Of a stretch of DNA of 64,000 nucleotides, positions 33,618-42,684 are shown one piece after another. Origin of the DNA: Oceaniferula spumae (GTDB lineage: Bacteria; Verrucomicrobiota; Verrucomicrobiia; Verrucomicrobiales; Akkermansiaceae); NCBI RefSeq assembly GCF_042849255.1, contig NZ_AP026866.1, positions 2,170,001-2,234,000 of the forward strand, read 5' to 3'. Position 1 is the first letter of the stretch. Each line of letters begins with the position of its first letter. The notes below the pieces were generated by a model. It was given only the letters and a program-made list of their open reading frames with translations. It was not told the DNA's origin and searched no databases. Position numbers and translations under genes: made by a program.

Positions 33618-33659
33618 ACGAGGCGAACCTCGTCAGGCCGCAAAGCGGTGGCAAGCCAC
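33618..33659. repeat. Cluster of three short perfect hairpins
   Basis: Three consecutive inverted repeats are packed into 42 bases: ACGAGG-CGAA-CCTCGT (33618-33633), CCGC-AAA-GCGG (33638-33648) and GTGGC-AA-GCCAC (33648-33659). The surroundings are non-coding and look like debris. A palindromic REP-like unit or a mobile-element end is possible. Confidence 0.5.
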
Positions 33660-33676
33660 GCGCACTCCAGAGAGGC

Positions 33677-33928
33677 CTATTTCTTTTTCTTCGACACGTG
33701 CACCAGGCGTTGTTTGTCGGCTAGCAAGTCTTGGTTTGAGGTCTTTTTCGTAGTCGACGCCGCGTTCCACGGCGATGCTGTCTGCACGCCAGCCATCACC
33801 GCATCAGACGTGCCGCCGTAGATGATGACATCCGCCTCGTGCGTGTCGGCATACGCCCATGAGAAAAGCAGAACTGGTAAAAGTATGAAGAATGATACTG
33901 AGCGTGGGCACAAGGGATGAAAATCCAT
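33677..33928 (-). pseudogene. Remnant of an exported FAD-dependent oxidoreductase
   Basis: The 83-codon frame starts with a signal peptide (LLPVLLFSWAYA) followed by EADVIIYGGTSDAVMAGVQTAS, which resembles the dinucleotide-binding N-terminus of exported FAD-dependent oxidoreductases. About 25 residues later the sequence changes to an unrelated basic tail (KTSNQDLLADKQRLVHVSKKKK). The rest of the several-hundred-residue enzyme is missing. An internal deletion that joined two ends is the simplest reading. Confidence 0.45.
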
Positions 33929-33984
33929 GTAATCAGGCTGGCTGGCAGATAGAGTGTGTCAAAACACTCTCACTTTTCCTCCCG

Positions 33985-34167
33985 TTAGCGATTCCACTTT
34001 TTCAATGGCGTTCTGGTAAACGGAAGCTCCAGCTGCTGCCACTGTGGGCCATCGTGCTGCTGGAAATTTTCACGACGGAGGAAACAGGAAACCCGCTTGA
34101 TCAACTCTGAGCTGGATGACTTGGCGGCGTGAAGGAAGGCTTGCGTGTTAAGGGTGATTTTGTTCAT
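33985..34167 (-). CDS. Small hypothetical protein
   Basis: The ATG at 34167 opens a 60-residue basic frame (MNKITLNTQAFLHAAKSSSS, then RVSCFLRRENFQQHD). No family is recognised, and an opposing frame overlaps it. Its upstream dyad TGTGAA-N5-TTCACA argues that something is regulated here, but the coding status is uncertain. Confidence 0.35.
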   Translation of the reverse strand: MNKITLNTQAFLHAAKSSSSELIKRVSCFLRRENFQQHDGPQWQQLELPFTRTPLKKWNR

Positions 34168-34183
34168 GTGAACACTATTCACA
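34167..34183. promoter_or_regulatory. TGTGAA-N5-TTCACA palindrome
   Basis: A perfect 6-5-6 dyad abuts the ATG of the small frame at 34167 and lies in the short gap after the topoisomerase stop. It could be an operator. Confidence 0.4.
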
Positions 34184-34209
34184 TTTCCACCCCCCGCGTC
34201 AATAAAAAG

Positions 34210-36222
34210 TTACTCCTCCTCGTCTCCGGCTCCTTCTTTAGGTGCGCGCACTACGCGATCAACGGTGTGCTTGGTGACCAAGTTGCCTTTGACCGCACGG
34301 CCCTTGAGAGCAAGTTCGCCGAAGTGGAATGGACGGGACATATTACGCAGGCGCAAGGCTGGCTTGAGGTGAACCAACACAATATTATCTTCACTTTCCT
34401 GCTCGGTATCGTGCACGGCGAGGTAGAGAACGCGGGAGCCTTTGGTGCCTTTTGTTAGGTCGTATTCTTTGTCGCGGGTGACACCGCCTACTTTGAATCG
34501 CTTGGCATAGACGGCACCCTGACGGCCATCGCGATAGATCATCGAAAAGACCTTTTCCTCCTCCTTGCGGAAAATGGCGATGTGCTGGATGCGTTTGCCG
34601 AAGAAGGATTTGTCCGCGATTTTGGAAACGCGCATCACGCCCTCACCATCGATGGCGATGACGTCATCGATCTTCGAACATTTCTCCACGCTCTCCTCCT
34701 TCTTCAGTCCCCAGCCAGCAAAGCCGTCCTTGCGGTTGACGAAGAGTGTCTCAGTGGCCGCGACAACTTGCACGCGGTTGACCACGCCGAACTCGGAAAT
34801 CTCGGTGCGGCGCTCGCGGCCTTTGCCATATTTCTTGATGAGATTTTTGAAGTAGGCGATGGCGTAGCGAGTCAGCTGGGCGAGGTTTTTCTCCACCCCA
34901 GCGATGTCGTCCTCGAGGCCTTTGATGAGTTCGTCCGCCTTGAAGCTATCGAACTTCGAGATGCGTTTGATTTTGATCTCTGTTAGGCGAACAATGTCCT
35001 CCTCGGTGACTTCGCGGTGCAGCAGCTTTTTGAACGGATCGAGCCCTTTGTCGATGGCCTCGATCACGGCATCCCAGGTTTCGCATTCCTCGATGTCGCG
35101 GTAGATGCGGTTCTCGATGAAAATGCGCTCCAGTGAGGAGAAGTGCCACTTTTCCTGAAGCTCGCCGAGTTTGATCTCGAGTTCCATCTTGAGCAGATCC
35201 TTGGTCTGGAAAGCGGAGTGCTTGAGGATCTCGGTGACACCCATGAAGCGCGGTTTGCCATCGTAAATGACACAGGCGTTCGGGGAAATGGAGACTTCGC
35301 AGTCGGTGAAAGCGTAGAGTGAATCGCGTGAGGTCTCGGGGTCCACTCCGGCGGGCAGATGGATCAAGATGTCGGCCTCGGCGGCGGTGTTATCCTCGAT
35401 CTTGGAGATCTTGATCTTCCCTTTTTCGTTCGCGAGAACGATGTTGTCCATCAGGCTGCCGGTGGTGACACCGAAGGGCACCTGGGTGATGCGAAGGATG
35501 CGCTTTTTCTCGATCTTGATCTCGGCACGCACCCGGATCTTGCCGCCGCGCAGGCCGTCATTGTAGTTGCTGGCATCCATGATGCCACCGGTGGGGAAAT
35601 CTGGGTAAAGCTCGAATTTTTCCTTCCGAAGCGCGGAGATGCAAGCTTCTAACAATTCGATGAAATTGTGCGGCAGCATCTTGCAGGCGAGGCCCACGGC
35701 GATGCCTTCCACGCCTTGTGCTAACAGCAGGGGAAACTTCAGTGGCAGAGTGACGGGTTCCTTATTTCTTCCGTCATAACTGCGGGTCCACTCGGTGGTT
35801 TTCGGGTTGAAAGCGACTTCGAGTGCGAAGGGAGTCAGACGTGCCTCGATGTATCGCGGCGCAGCGGATTTATCACCTGTTAGAACGTTGCCCCAGTTAC
35901 CCTGGGTATCGATGAGTAGTTCCTTCTGGCCAAGCTGCACCATGGCGTCTCCGATGGAGGTATCGCCGTGCGGGTGATACTTCATGGTGTTCCCCACCAC
36001 ATTGGCCACCTTGTTATAGCGACCGTCTTCCAGCTCGCGCATCGAGTGGAGAATCCGACGTTGCACCGGCTTCAAGCCATCTGCCAAGTGCGGAACGGCG
36101 CGCTCCATGATCACGTAACTGGCGTAATCTATGAAATAGTCCTTGTACATACTGCCCAAGCTTTGCTGCTCGCGGGCATCGTCTCCAGGCTCTTGGCCTG
36201 GGGTAAAATCTAGTTCATCCAT
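34210..36222 (-). CDS. parC: DNA topoisomerase IV subunit A
   Basis: The 670 residues carry the type IIA topoisomerase A-subunit core. SLGSMYKDYFIDYASYVIMERAVPHLADGLKPVQRRIL opens the winged-helix region, KYHPHGDTSIGDAMV follows, and the catalytic tyrosine is Y124 in SAAPRYIEARLT. The C-terminal domain is much shorter than in GyrA, has no GyrA-box that I can see and ends in an acidic tail, so topoisomerase IV is favoured over gyrase. It decatenates chromosomes with ParE, which is not in this window. Confidence 0.85.
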   Translation of the reverse strand: MDELDFTPGQEPGDDAREQQSLGSMYKDYFIDYASYVIMERAVPHLADGLKPVQRRILHSMRELEDGRYNKVANVVGNTMKYHPHGDTSIGDAMVQLGQKELLIDTQGNWGNVLTGDKSAAPRYIEARLTPFALEVAFNPKTTEWTRSYDGRNKEPVTLPLKFPLLLAQGVEGIAVGLACKMLPHNFIELLEACISALRKEKFELYPDFPTGGIMDASNYNDGLRGGKIRVRAEIKIEKKRILRITQVPFGVTTGSLMDNIVLANEKGKIKISKIEDNTAAEADILIHLPAGVDPETSRDSLYAFTDCEVSISPNACVIYDGKPRFMGVTEILKHSAFQTKDLLKMELEIKLGELQEKWHFSSLERIFIENRIYRDIEECETWDAVIEAIDKGLDPFKKLLHREVTEEDIVRLTEIKIKRISKFDSFKADELIKGLEDDIAGVEKNLAQLTRYAIAYFKNLIKKYGKGRERRTEISEFGVVNRVQVVAATETLFVNRKDGFAGWGLKKEESVEKCSKIDDVIAIDGEGVMRVSKIADKSFFGKRIQHIAIFRKEEEKVFSMIYRDGRQGAVYAKRFKVGGVTRDKEYDLTKGTKGSRVLYLAVHDTEQESEDNIVLVHLKPALRLRNMSRPFHFGELALKGRAVKGNLVTKHTVDRVVRAPKEGAGDEEE

Positions 36223-36514
36223 GGGGAGAAAATCGTCAGGAAAAGGGTATCAGGGAGGGGTCGAGAGGTATTTAACCATCCTTAAAGAGTGATGCAAGCA
36301 TGGAAAAACGAATCAGACGCCACAGTCATCCATCCGAACGAAACAGATCACGAGCGCTTTTCCCAAGGTAGGGAAGATTGGCCTCAATCTTCCGGGACGG
36401 AGCTTTTCAACACTACCTGAATTAAACCGTATCCAACATCCTTGATGTAGTCCCTTTCCTGTGAATCACGGGAGGGGTGTGCAGATGGCAGCGCTACCTG
36501 ACTGACGATGAAAC
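36223..36514. other. Intergenic gap upstream of parC
   Basis: No coding frame, clear promoter or terminator is seen in these 292 bases. Confidence 0.4.
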
Positions 36515-38224
36515 CTACTGCGCAACGCTGTGTGAGTGAGCGAAAAACTGCTCCATCCGGCGGTGCATGTCGTCATAGAAACCTTTTTTCATCGCTTCAA
36601 TAACGGCGTGTTTTTCAGGGCCGGCATTCGCCATGATGGCTTGCTCAGCTTGCATTTTCTCGTGGAAGGAACGTTCTAGCTCGATCATCGAATCAAGAAA
36701 AGCACGGGCGGCGCGCGAGTGCTCGACGCCATCGACGAGGGCATTTTCCAGTGTCTTATTACGAGTCACGGCGATCAGGTCACCTTCGCCCAGTTGTTCC
36801 ATGTAGCGGTGGTGGCTTTTGATGAAGGCTTTGTGCTCGCTGTCGAATTGGATTTCATCGCGGTCTAACAATTTATCGTAAGGACCGGCTTTACAGAAGA
36901 ATTTCACCATCAGCGGGATGGTGTCCACCAGCATGAACAGGGATGTGAGAATCCAGTAGGTGGTGAAGGCAAACTGGCCGCCTTCCTTGCCCTGCTGGAA
37001 TAGGTGGTGCAGGGCCAACGTCTGAGTGAGGATGTCTTTGCGCGGCTCGTTGACGATGGCGGCGATGCTGGCACGCTCATCGGCGGCGACTGAGGCGAGC
37101 CCCTCCTGCATGCGTTTGAGTTCAACCAGCATGGAGTCGATCTGAGTCTTGATGGTGGCTCGTAGGGCATTCTGTTGGCCGACAAATTGATCGGCTTGGT
37201 CCGATTGCACCTTGCGGCGCAGTGCCGCCACCCTCGCCTCTTCTTGCGCGGCGACCTCACGGTCAGCTTCGAGTTTTTTCTCGAAGGCGGCAATGGCCGT
37301 GGTCTTGGACTCGGCGATGCTAGCCAGCAGTCCGCTTTTCTCGCTGGTGAGATGTTTCAGCTGCTCACCCAGGCGGGTGGCCTCGGTGCGGCGCCAGGCG
37401 AGTTGATCGTCGCGAATACTTCTCGCGCGTGGCCCAAGCCCACGGATGCCACTGCGCTGGCCGTTGACTTCTTTTTCAAACTGCTCCTGCCACATCGCGA
37501 GCTCCTGCTGGATCTTGGTGTATTGCGGCGAGAGTTTGGCGACTTCGGTGTCGATGGCGGTGACTCGATCTGAAAAGGTCTTGGTCGCCTCGGCGATGGA
37601 TGCCTTCAGCTCGGTCTGCTGCTCGGGGGTGAGTCCGGCCATGTCGGAGTCATCTTTTTTATCCTCTGTGACCAGGAATTTGGCGTTAAAGCTGTCGTTC
37701 CAGCGCTCGCGTTGTTTGGCGATGGCGGCTTCGTGAGTGCGGATTTTTTTCAGCTCATCATCTTTCTGAACTTTGAAATACTCACGTGTCTTCTGAACCT
37801 GCTCTGAACGCGCGGTCTCGATCACACCACTGACGGTGTCTTTGAAAAGCAACAGCACCAGGGGGTGGGCAATGGTCAGGCCCATCAGACCTGCGACGAC
37901 AAAACGGAGTGAGAACTGACCGAATTTCTTCAGCGGGGAGAGAAACGGGCGGTAGCTCGCGAGTAGGGCTCGGTCGATGGTGAGAATGATAAATGCCCAG
38001 ACACCTGCGACTGGGAAGATCACCCAGTTGTTATCGGTCAGGGTGGACAGGGCGTAGGCGCAGGCGATGAAAGCGAACGCACAGGGCACCAGCACCGTGG
38101 CTCCGAAGGCTACGTATTTTCGCTGCTCCCAGTTCGGGCATTGTTCCAAAGTCTCAGTACCGGCTCCGGAGAGCCAGAAGAACATGCGTTTCACGATAGA
38201 GGAAGATTGGGGAGAGTTCATCAA
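36515..38224 (-). CDS. DUF4407 membrane protein with long coiled coil
   Basis: The 569-residue protein matches the DUF4407 pattern: FFWLSGAGTETLEQCPNWEQRKYVAFGATVLV at the start, then two helices, IILTIDRALLASYRP and a third helix near 105-128. A long charged coiled-coil domain (about 130-400, rich in Glu, Lys, Arg) follows, then another hydrophobic segment (YWILTSLFMLVDTIPLMVKFF). The role is unknown. The 290 bases between this gene and parC hold nothing recognisable. Confidence 0.82.
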   Translation of the reverse strand: MMNSPQSSSIVKRMFFWLSGAGTETLEQCPNWEQRKYVAFGATVLVPCAFAFIACAYALSTLTDNNWVIFPVAGVWAFIILTIDRALLASYRPFLSPLKKFGQFSLRFVVAGLMGLTIAHPLVLLLFKDTVSGVIETARSEQVQKTREYFKVQKDDELKKIRTHEAAIAKQRERWNDSFNAKFLVTEDKKDDSDMAGLTPEQQTELKASIAEATKTFSDRVTAIDTEVAKLSPQYTKIQQELAMWQEQFEKEVNGQRSGIRGLGPRARSIRDDQLAWRRTEATRLGEQLKHLTSEKSGLLASIAESKTTAIAAFEKKLEADREVAAQEEARVAALRRKVQSDQADQFVGQQNALRATIKTQIDSMLVELKRMQEGLASVAADERASIAAIVNEPRKDILTQTLALHHLFQQGKEGGQFAFTTYWILTSLFMLVDTIPLMVKFFCKAGPYDKLLDRDEIQFDSEHKAFIKSHHRYMEQLGEGDLIAVTRNKTLENALVDGVEHSRAARAFLDSMIELERSFHEKMQAEQAIMANAGPEKHAVIEAMKKGFYDDMHRRMEQFFAHSHSVAQ

Positions 38225-38349
38225 CTCATTGCTACGCTCTGATGGAAGCGCTCTTGCAGTGAAAGTTCGTATTTTTTACCTACCCCCTTGGCGCACAGCA
38301 ACTTGATCGAAGGATGGCGCTGAAATCAAGCCGCGATGATCAAAATAAA

Positions 38350-38373
38350 GGGCTCCATTTTTCAATGAAGCCC
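38350..38373 (-). terminator. Intrinsic terminator of PEP-CTERM gene 2
   Basis: On the minus strand a stem of five plus four pairs with one mismatch (arms 38373-38364 and 38359-38350) is followed by a T-rich tail. Confidence 0.6.
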
Positions 38374-38432
38374 AGAATATTAGAGTATTTTTTTCCCGCA
38401 TTCAGTGAAGTTAAATGCTTTCGATTTACAGA

Positions 38433-39152
38433 CTACTTCCTACGGCGCAGGACAAGAGCAAGTCCACCGAGGCCGAGGAGGGCGGCGGAAGAGGGCTCGG
38501 GAATCACAGTCACAATGACACCGGTATCACCATCGCTGACGACACTAAGGTTGACGCCAATCACTGCAGGAGCGCCATTGACGGTAATTTTGCTGAGATG
38601 CTCACTTGTGAAGGCCGCAGTGTCCTCGTTTGTCAGATTTAAGATCGAATCAGAATCGAGGAAGTCGAGAGTCGAGTTATTGAGGGGCACTTCACCACCT
38701 CTAAGAGTTAGCACGGAGCCTCCGTCAAGCGACCAATCGATGTCCAAAGTAAATTGAAACGACCCGCTTGCACCTCCGATGATGGATGCGGTAGTTTTCG
38801 TTCCAGTGGTGTTATTGTGCCTGATGCCATTAGTGGATGTTGTAATCATGCTGAGACCACCTCCAATTTGCAGAGCATTGCCAGTTCCGAGGTAAACACT
38901 GCCTCCTATGCCTGTAGCGCTCGTGCCGCCGAGAGAATTATCGAACAGGATAAGACCTCCAGTGGAAGCGGTGATATTCGCGTTAGGATTAATTGTATTA
39001 GCAGCCGGTGTTCCTCCACCATCAGCTACCCAGTTGGACTCCTGAAAGAACGTGTTGTTAGTGCCCTGCCAAGTTAATGCAGCTTGGGATGTGGCGCAGG
39101 TGGCAACCACGGCGAGACCTAGGCAAAGTGACATGTTCATCGTTTTCATCAT
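38433..39152 (-). CDS. PEP-CTERM exported protein 2
   Basis: The 239-residue product has a signal peptide (to about 25), a Gly/Thr/Asn-rich beta-helix-like body resembling autotransporter passenger repeats (GGLILFDNSLGGTSATGIGG) and the anchor IPEPSSAALLGLGG followed by a hydrophobic stretch and RRRK. Surface or matrix location through exosortase is expected. A terminator follows at 38350. Confidence 0.87.
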   Translation of the reverse strand: MMKTMNMSLCLGLAVVATCATSQAALTWQGTNNTFFQESNWVADGGGTPAANTINPNANITASTGGLILFDNSLGGTSATGIGGSVYLGTGNALQIGGGLSMITTSTNGIRHNNTTGTKTTASIIGGASGSFQFTLDIDWSLDGGSVLTLRGGEVPLNNSTLDFLDSDSILNLTNEDTAAFTSEHLSKITVNGAPAVIGVNLSVVSDGDTGVIVTVIPEPSSAALLGLGGLALVLRRRK

Positions 39153-39240
39153 AATGAGATTTTGAAGCTGCAGGAATTTTGTGCGGATCTCATCGCAATG
39201 ACAACCATTAAATCGGGCCAGGCCTTACATACTGCACCTC

Positions 39241-39246
39241 TATAAT
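39241..39246 (+). promoter_or_regulatory. Perfect TATAAT -10 box upstream of trpS
   Basis: TATAAT lies 131 bases above the trpS start. No convincing -35 is seen at 16-18 bases. A start site here would place the hairpin at 39250 at the very 5' end of the transcript. Confidence 0.4.
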
Positions 39247-39249
39247 ATT

Positions 39250-39270
39250 GCCTCCCAGCCATTGGGAGGC
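39250..39270 (+). promoter_or_regulatory. Leader hairpin upstream of trpS
   Basis: GCCTCCCA (39250-39257) pairs perfectly with TGGGAGGC (39263-39270) around a 5-base loop, directly downstream of the TATAAT box. The following T-run is weak, so it may be a stabilising 5' hairpin or an attenuator. Confidence 0.4.
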
Positions 39271-39377
39271 TGTTTCCAGTCTTTAAGAGTGCTAAGACTA
39301 CCTCGCCAATCAACATATTTACTAGCCGATCCGTCTTGGCTCTTGATTCTTCGCTCTTTCACCATAAAAAACCCCGC

Positions 39378-40343
39378 ATGCGAATTCTCACCGGCCTCCA
39401 ACCCAGTGGTAAACTCCACATCGGCAACTACTTCGGCGCCATGCTTCCCGCCGTCCAACTTCAGGACAAGGGCGACGCGTTCTATTTCCTCGCCGACTAC
39501 CACGCCATGACCTCGATGAGCGATGCCGCCACCCTGCGCGAGAATGTGCAGAACTTGGCAATCGATTTCCTCGCTTGTGGTCTCGATCCTGAAAAGGCGA
39601 CTATTTTCCGCCAGAGTGACATCCCCGAGGTCTGCGAACTGGCCTGGATCCTCTCCACCGTCTGCCCGATGGGACTGCTCGAGCGCGCCCACTCTTATAA
39701 GGACAAAATCGCCAAAGGCCTCGACGCCAACCACGCCCTCTTCGCCTACCCCACGCTGATGGCAGCGGATATCTTGCTCTACGACTCAGAGCTGGTTCCG
39801 GTCGGCAAGGATCAAAAGCAGCACTTGGAAATGACCCGCGACCTCGCCGGCAAGATCAACGATCGCTTTGGTGAAAACACCCTCGTCATCCCCGAGCCGC
39901 AGATCAAGGAAAGCACCGCCGTGGTCCCCGGACTCGACGGCCAGAAGATGAGCAAAAGCTACAACAACACCTTGCCACTCTGTGGCGCACAAAAACCGCT
40001 GCGCAAACAGGTGATGCGCATTGTTACCGACTCCACCCCGGTCGAAGACCCAAAACCCACCGAGGGCTCCACTCTCATCGATATTTACAAACTCTTCGCC
40101 AGCGAAGCCGAGGTGCAGCAGATGATCGCCGACTACCAAGCCGGTGGATTCGGCTACGGCGATTTCAAACAACGCGTCTTCGATGCCTACTGGGAATACT
40201 TCACCCCTGTTAGGGAGAAAAGAGCCGAGCTGGAAAACAACCTCGACTACGTCAATCAAGTCATCGCCGATGGCGCCCAGAAAGCTCGCGCCGAGGCGAC
40301 CAAAGTCCTCGACCGCGTGCGCAAGGCGGTGGGGCTACGTTAA
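39378..40343 (+). CDS. trpS: Tryptophan-tRNA ligase
   Basis: The ATG at 39378 gives 321 residues; the 14-codon upstream extension has no class I synthetase character. The class I motifs are HIGN in GLQPSGKLHIGNYFGA and KMSKS in GLDGQKMSKSYNN. The segment FAYPTLMAADILLYDSELVPVGKDQKQH is diagnostic of TrpRS. It charges tRNA-Trp in the cytoplasm. Four co-directional genes follow with gaps of 4-27 bases, suggesting one transcript. Confidence 0.96.
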   Translation: MRILTGLQPSGKLHIGNYFGAMLPAVQLQDKGDAFYFLADYHAMTSMSDAATLRENVQNLAIDFLACGLDPEKATIFRQSDIPEVCELAWILSTVCPMGLLERAHSYKDKIAKGLDANHALFAYPTLMAADILLYDSELVPVGKDQKQHLEMTRDLAGKINDRFGENTLVIPEPQIKESTAVVPGLDGQKMSKSYNNTLPLCGAQKPLRKQVMRIVTDSTPVEDPKPTEGSTLIDIYKLFASEAEVQQMIADYQAGGFGYGDFKQRVFDAYWEYFTPVREKRAELENNLDYVNQVIADGAQKARAEATKVLDRVRKAVGLR

Positions 40344-40369
40344 GCGAGTCATTCCAACCACTCATCATC

Positions 40370-40918
40370 ATGGCTGAAAACCCCTACACAGCACCACAAG
40401 CATCGCCAGAGCTGGCTCCTACCCCTGGCGTCCAGCTTCCCACTGTGCTGGCATCACGCTGGGCACGACTTGGCGCATCCATTATCGATAGCATTATTGT
40501 ATCTGTCCTCTTCGTTCCCTTATTGATGGTGATCTTCGCTTTCGGTCTGGTTCCCGGCCTGGAGGATACCGGAAGCTTTGTGACAAACATGCAGCTCAGC
40601 ACGGACACTCTCATCGGTAATGTGGTGACCGCTGTTCTGGGCATGGCCATTTATCTTCTGATCCAAGGCTACCTCCTCGTCAATTCCGGTCAGAGCATTG
40701 GCAAAAAAGCCTTGGGCATTCAAATTGTTGATCAAGATTCCCAGCAACTACTGCCCGCAGGTCGCGTGCTGGGTATTCGTTATATTGTGACCAGTTTACT
40801 CTATCAGGTGCCGTTCGTGGGCCAGTTTTTTGCCCTGATCGATGTCTTGTTCATTTTCGGAGCCGAAAAGCAATGTCTCCACGACATGATGGCCCATTCC
40901 ATCGTCATCAAAAAATAA
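40370..40918 (+). CDS. RDD-family membrane protein
   Basis: The 182 residues carry the RDD signature with conserved Arg and Asp residues (LASRWARLGASIIDSIIV) followed by three hydrophobic helices and GQSIGKKALGIQIVDQ. The C-terminal GAEKQCLHDMMAHSIVI matches the family's HD segment. The function is unknown. It is second in the trpS operon. Confidence 0.87.
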   Translation: MAENPYTAPQASPELAPTPGVQLPTVLASRWARLGASIIDSIIVSVLFVPLLMVIFAFGLVPGLEDTGSFVTNMQLSTDTLIGNVVTAVLGMAIYLLIQGYLLVNSGQSIGKKALGIQIVDQDSQQLLPAGRVLGIRYIVTSLLYQVPFVGQFFALIDVLFIFGAEKQCLHDMMAHSIVIKK

Positions 40919-40945
40919 CACCTCCCGGCCACAGCCTCCACAAGC

Positions 40946-42679
40946 ATGGCGAAAGCAAAAAAATCCTCCGGCGGCTGCGGCCTATACGGCTTTGCCATTT
41001 TCTGGACTCTGTTCAGTTCCATCTTTCTGATCATCGGCCTGAAAACCTGCTACGATGGTTTCACCCGCTCCCAGTGGCCTGAGGTCGAATGCATGGTCCA
41101 CAGCTTTACCATCACCGACAAACGAAGCGGCGATCCCCCTTTCCAACCAAAAACCAGCTATACCTATGAATGGGAAGGAGTCACCCACAGCGGCAGCACC
41201 GTCTGGCCCAGCAAAAAAGGTGAGGACGATTACGAAGACCTCGCCGAACTCCTCGAGCAATACCGTGCCGGTGAATTTAAAAGCTGTTACGTCAATCCCA
41301 AGGCACCCACTGAATCAGCCCTATTCGTGGGAGGCGAGGACATCTGGGGTGGCTTGATCTTCGCGCTCATGGGCGGCTTGTTTGTCGCGATTGGTATAGG
41401 CCTGATCGTGGTGGGACGCCGGGAGAAAAAACAGGAGTCGGCTGCCCTCTCCTCGAAAAAAACCAAAACCGACGAAGCGCCCGCAGCGATCTTGATCCCT
41501 TTTTTCTCGGTCTTCGGTCTGGCAGGCCTCGGACTCCTCTTCTTTCTCATCATCCCGCAGGCAATGAAATACTTCGATGCCAAGGGCTGGGAGGAAACAC
41601 CCGCCAAAGTCGTCTGGAGTGCTGTAAGATCCCACGATAGTGACGATGGCACCACCTACAGTGTCGATATTTTCTACCGCTACGAGTTCGATGGCAGAGA
41701 ATACAAGTCGAACACCACCGGCCTGATGTCCGGAAGTTCCAGCGGTCGATCCAGCAAGCAGGAGAAAGTCAAAAACCATCCGCCAGGAAAAGAGATCGTC
41801 TGCTATGTGAATCCCGATAAACCTTGGCAGGCATTGTTAGAACGCGATCTCGGATGGTGGGCACTCTTTGCTCTCTTCCCCCTCCCCTTCATCGCCATCG
41901 GCGTAGGAGGCCTCTGGTGGATGCTCCGCAAACGCAATAAATCTAACAAGACATCTAAATACGATAACCCTCTCGGCCGAAGAACCAGCCAGCTACGGCA
42001 CAGTGCCGACAAAAAAGACATCTACCACGGAAGCCACAAGCCCACCAAGGCGTCCGTCGATTTCGCACCGCGTGGCAATCGAATCAAATCCTTCATCGGG
42101 GTTTTCATCTTCGCTGTATTCTGGAATGGCATCACCTCTATTTTTGTCGCCATCGCAGCAGGTTCCTGGTTGCGCGATGATCCTGAGTGGTTCCTCACCA
42201 TCTTCATCATCCCATTTGTGCTCATCGGCCTTTGCGCGCTTCTTTTCAGCGTCTATCAGTTTTTTGCACTCTTCGGCCCCGCGCCTACCATCACCCTGAA
42301 ACCTTCCGCCATTCCTTTTGATAAAGAGGCGACCGTCAGCTGGAAACTACTCAGTGGCGCGAACCGTATCAACCACTTCGCCGTCTACCTAATCGGCGAA
42401 GAGGAAGCTAAATACCAGCGTGGCACCGATACCAAGACTGCCACTGAAACCTTCCACGAGCAGGCTCTGATCGAAACTCAAGACCCACGAAAAATGAAAC
42501 GTGGCTCTGCCACCATCGATCTATCAGAAATCACCACCCCGATCATGCCCAGCTGGAAAAGTTCCAACAACAAGATCAAGTGGTCGATTCTGGTTCATGG
42601 AAAAATTTCCTTCTGGCCCGATATCAACGATCGCTACGAGATCGAAGTCCACCCGCTCGACGTCACACCTAACAACTAA
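40946..42679 (+). CDS. Membrane protein with two DUF3592 units
   Basis: The 577-residue protein has several membrane helices and two copies of the DUF3592 pattern: WPEVECMVHSFTITDK with YTYEWEGVTHSGS in the first, and WEETPAKVVWSAVRSHDSD with IFYRYEFDGREYKSNT in the second. Each ends in a stretch typical of this family (FKSCYVNPKAPTESALF, IVCYVNPDKPWQALLER). The C-terminal part is a further hydrophobic segment and a beta-rich domain. Its role is unknown. It is followed by the arrestin-like gene after 5 bases. Confidence 0.8.
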   Translation: MAKAKKSSGGCGLYGFAIFWTLFSSIFLIIGLKTCYDGFTRSQWPEVECMVHSFTITDKRSGDPPFQPKTSYTYEWEGVTHSGSTVWPSKKGEDDYEDLAELLEQYRAGEFKSCYVNPKAPTESALFVGGEDIWGGLIFALMGGLFVAIGIGLIVVGRREKKQESAALSSKKTKTDEAPAAILIPFFSVFGLAGLGLLFFLIIPQAMKYFDAKGWEETPAKVVWSAVRSHDSDDGTTYSVDIFYRYEFDGREYKSNTTGLMSGSSSGRSSKQEKVKNHPPGKEIVCYVNPDKPWQALLERDLGWWALFALFPLPFIAIGVGGLWWMLRKRNKSNKTSKYDNPLGRRTSQLRHSADKKDIYHGSHKPTKASVDFAPRGNRIKSFIGVFIFAVFWNGITSIFVAIAAGSWLRDDPEWFLTIFIIPFVLIGLCALLFSVYQFFALFGPAPTITLKPSAIPFDKEATVSWKLLSGANRINHFAVYLIGEEEAKYQRGTDTKTATETFHEQALIETQDPRKMKRGSATIDLSEITTPIMPSWKSSNNKIKWSILVHGKISFWPDINDRYEIEVHPLDVTPNN

Positions 42680-42684
42680 CGATC

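Noticed and set aside
33560..33665. Possible integron attC site near GTTAGAAC and the hairpin cluster
   Set aside because: The paired R and L boxes of an attC site cannot be found, no integrase is nearby, and GTTAG words are common throughout the window.
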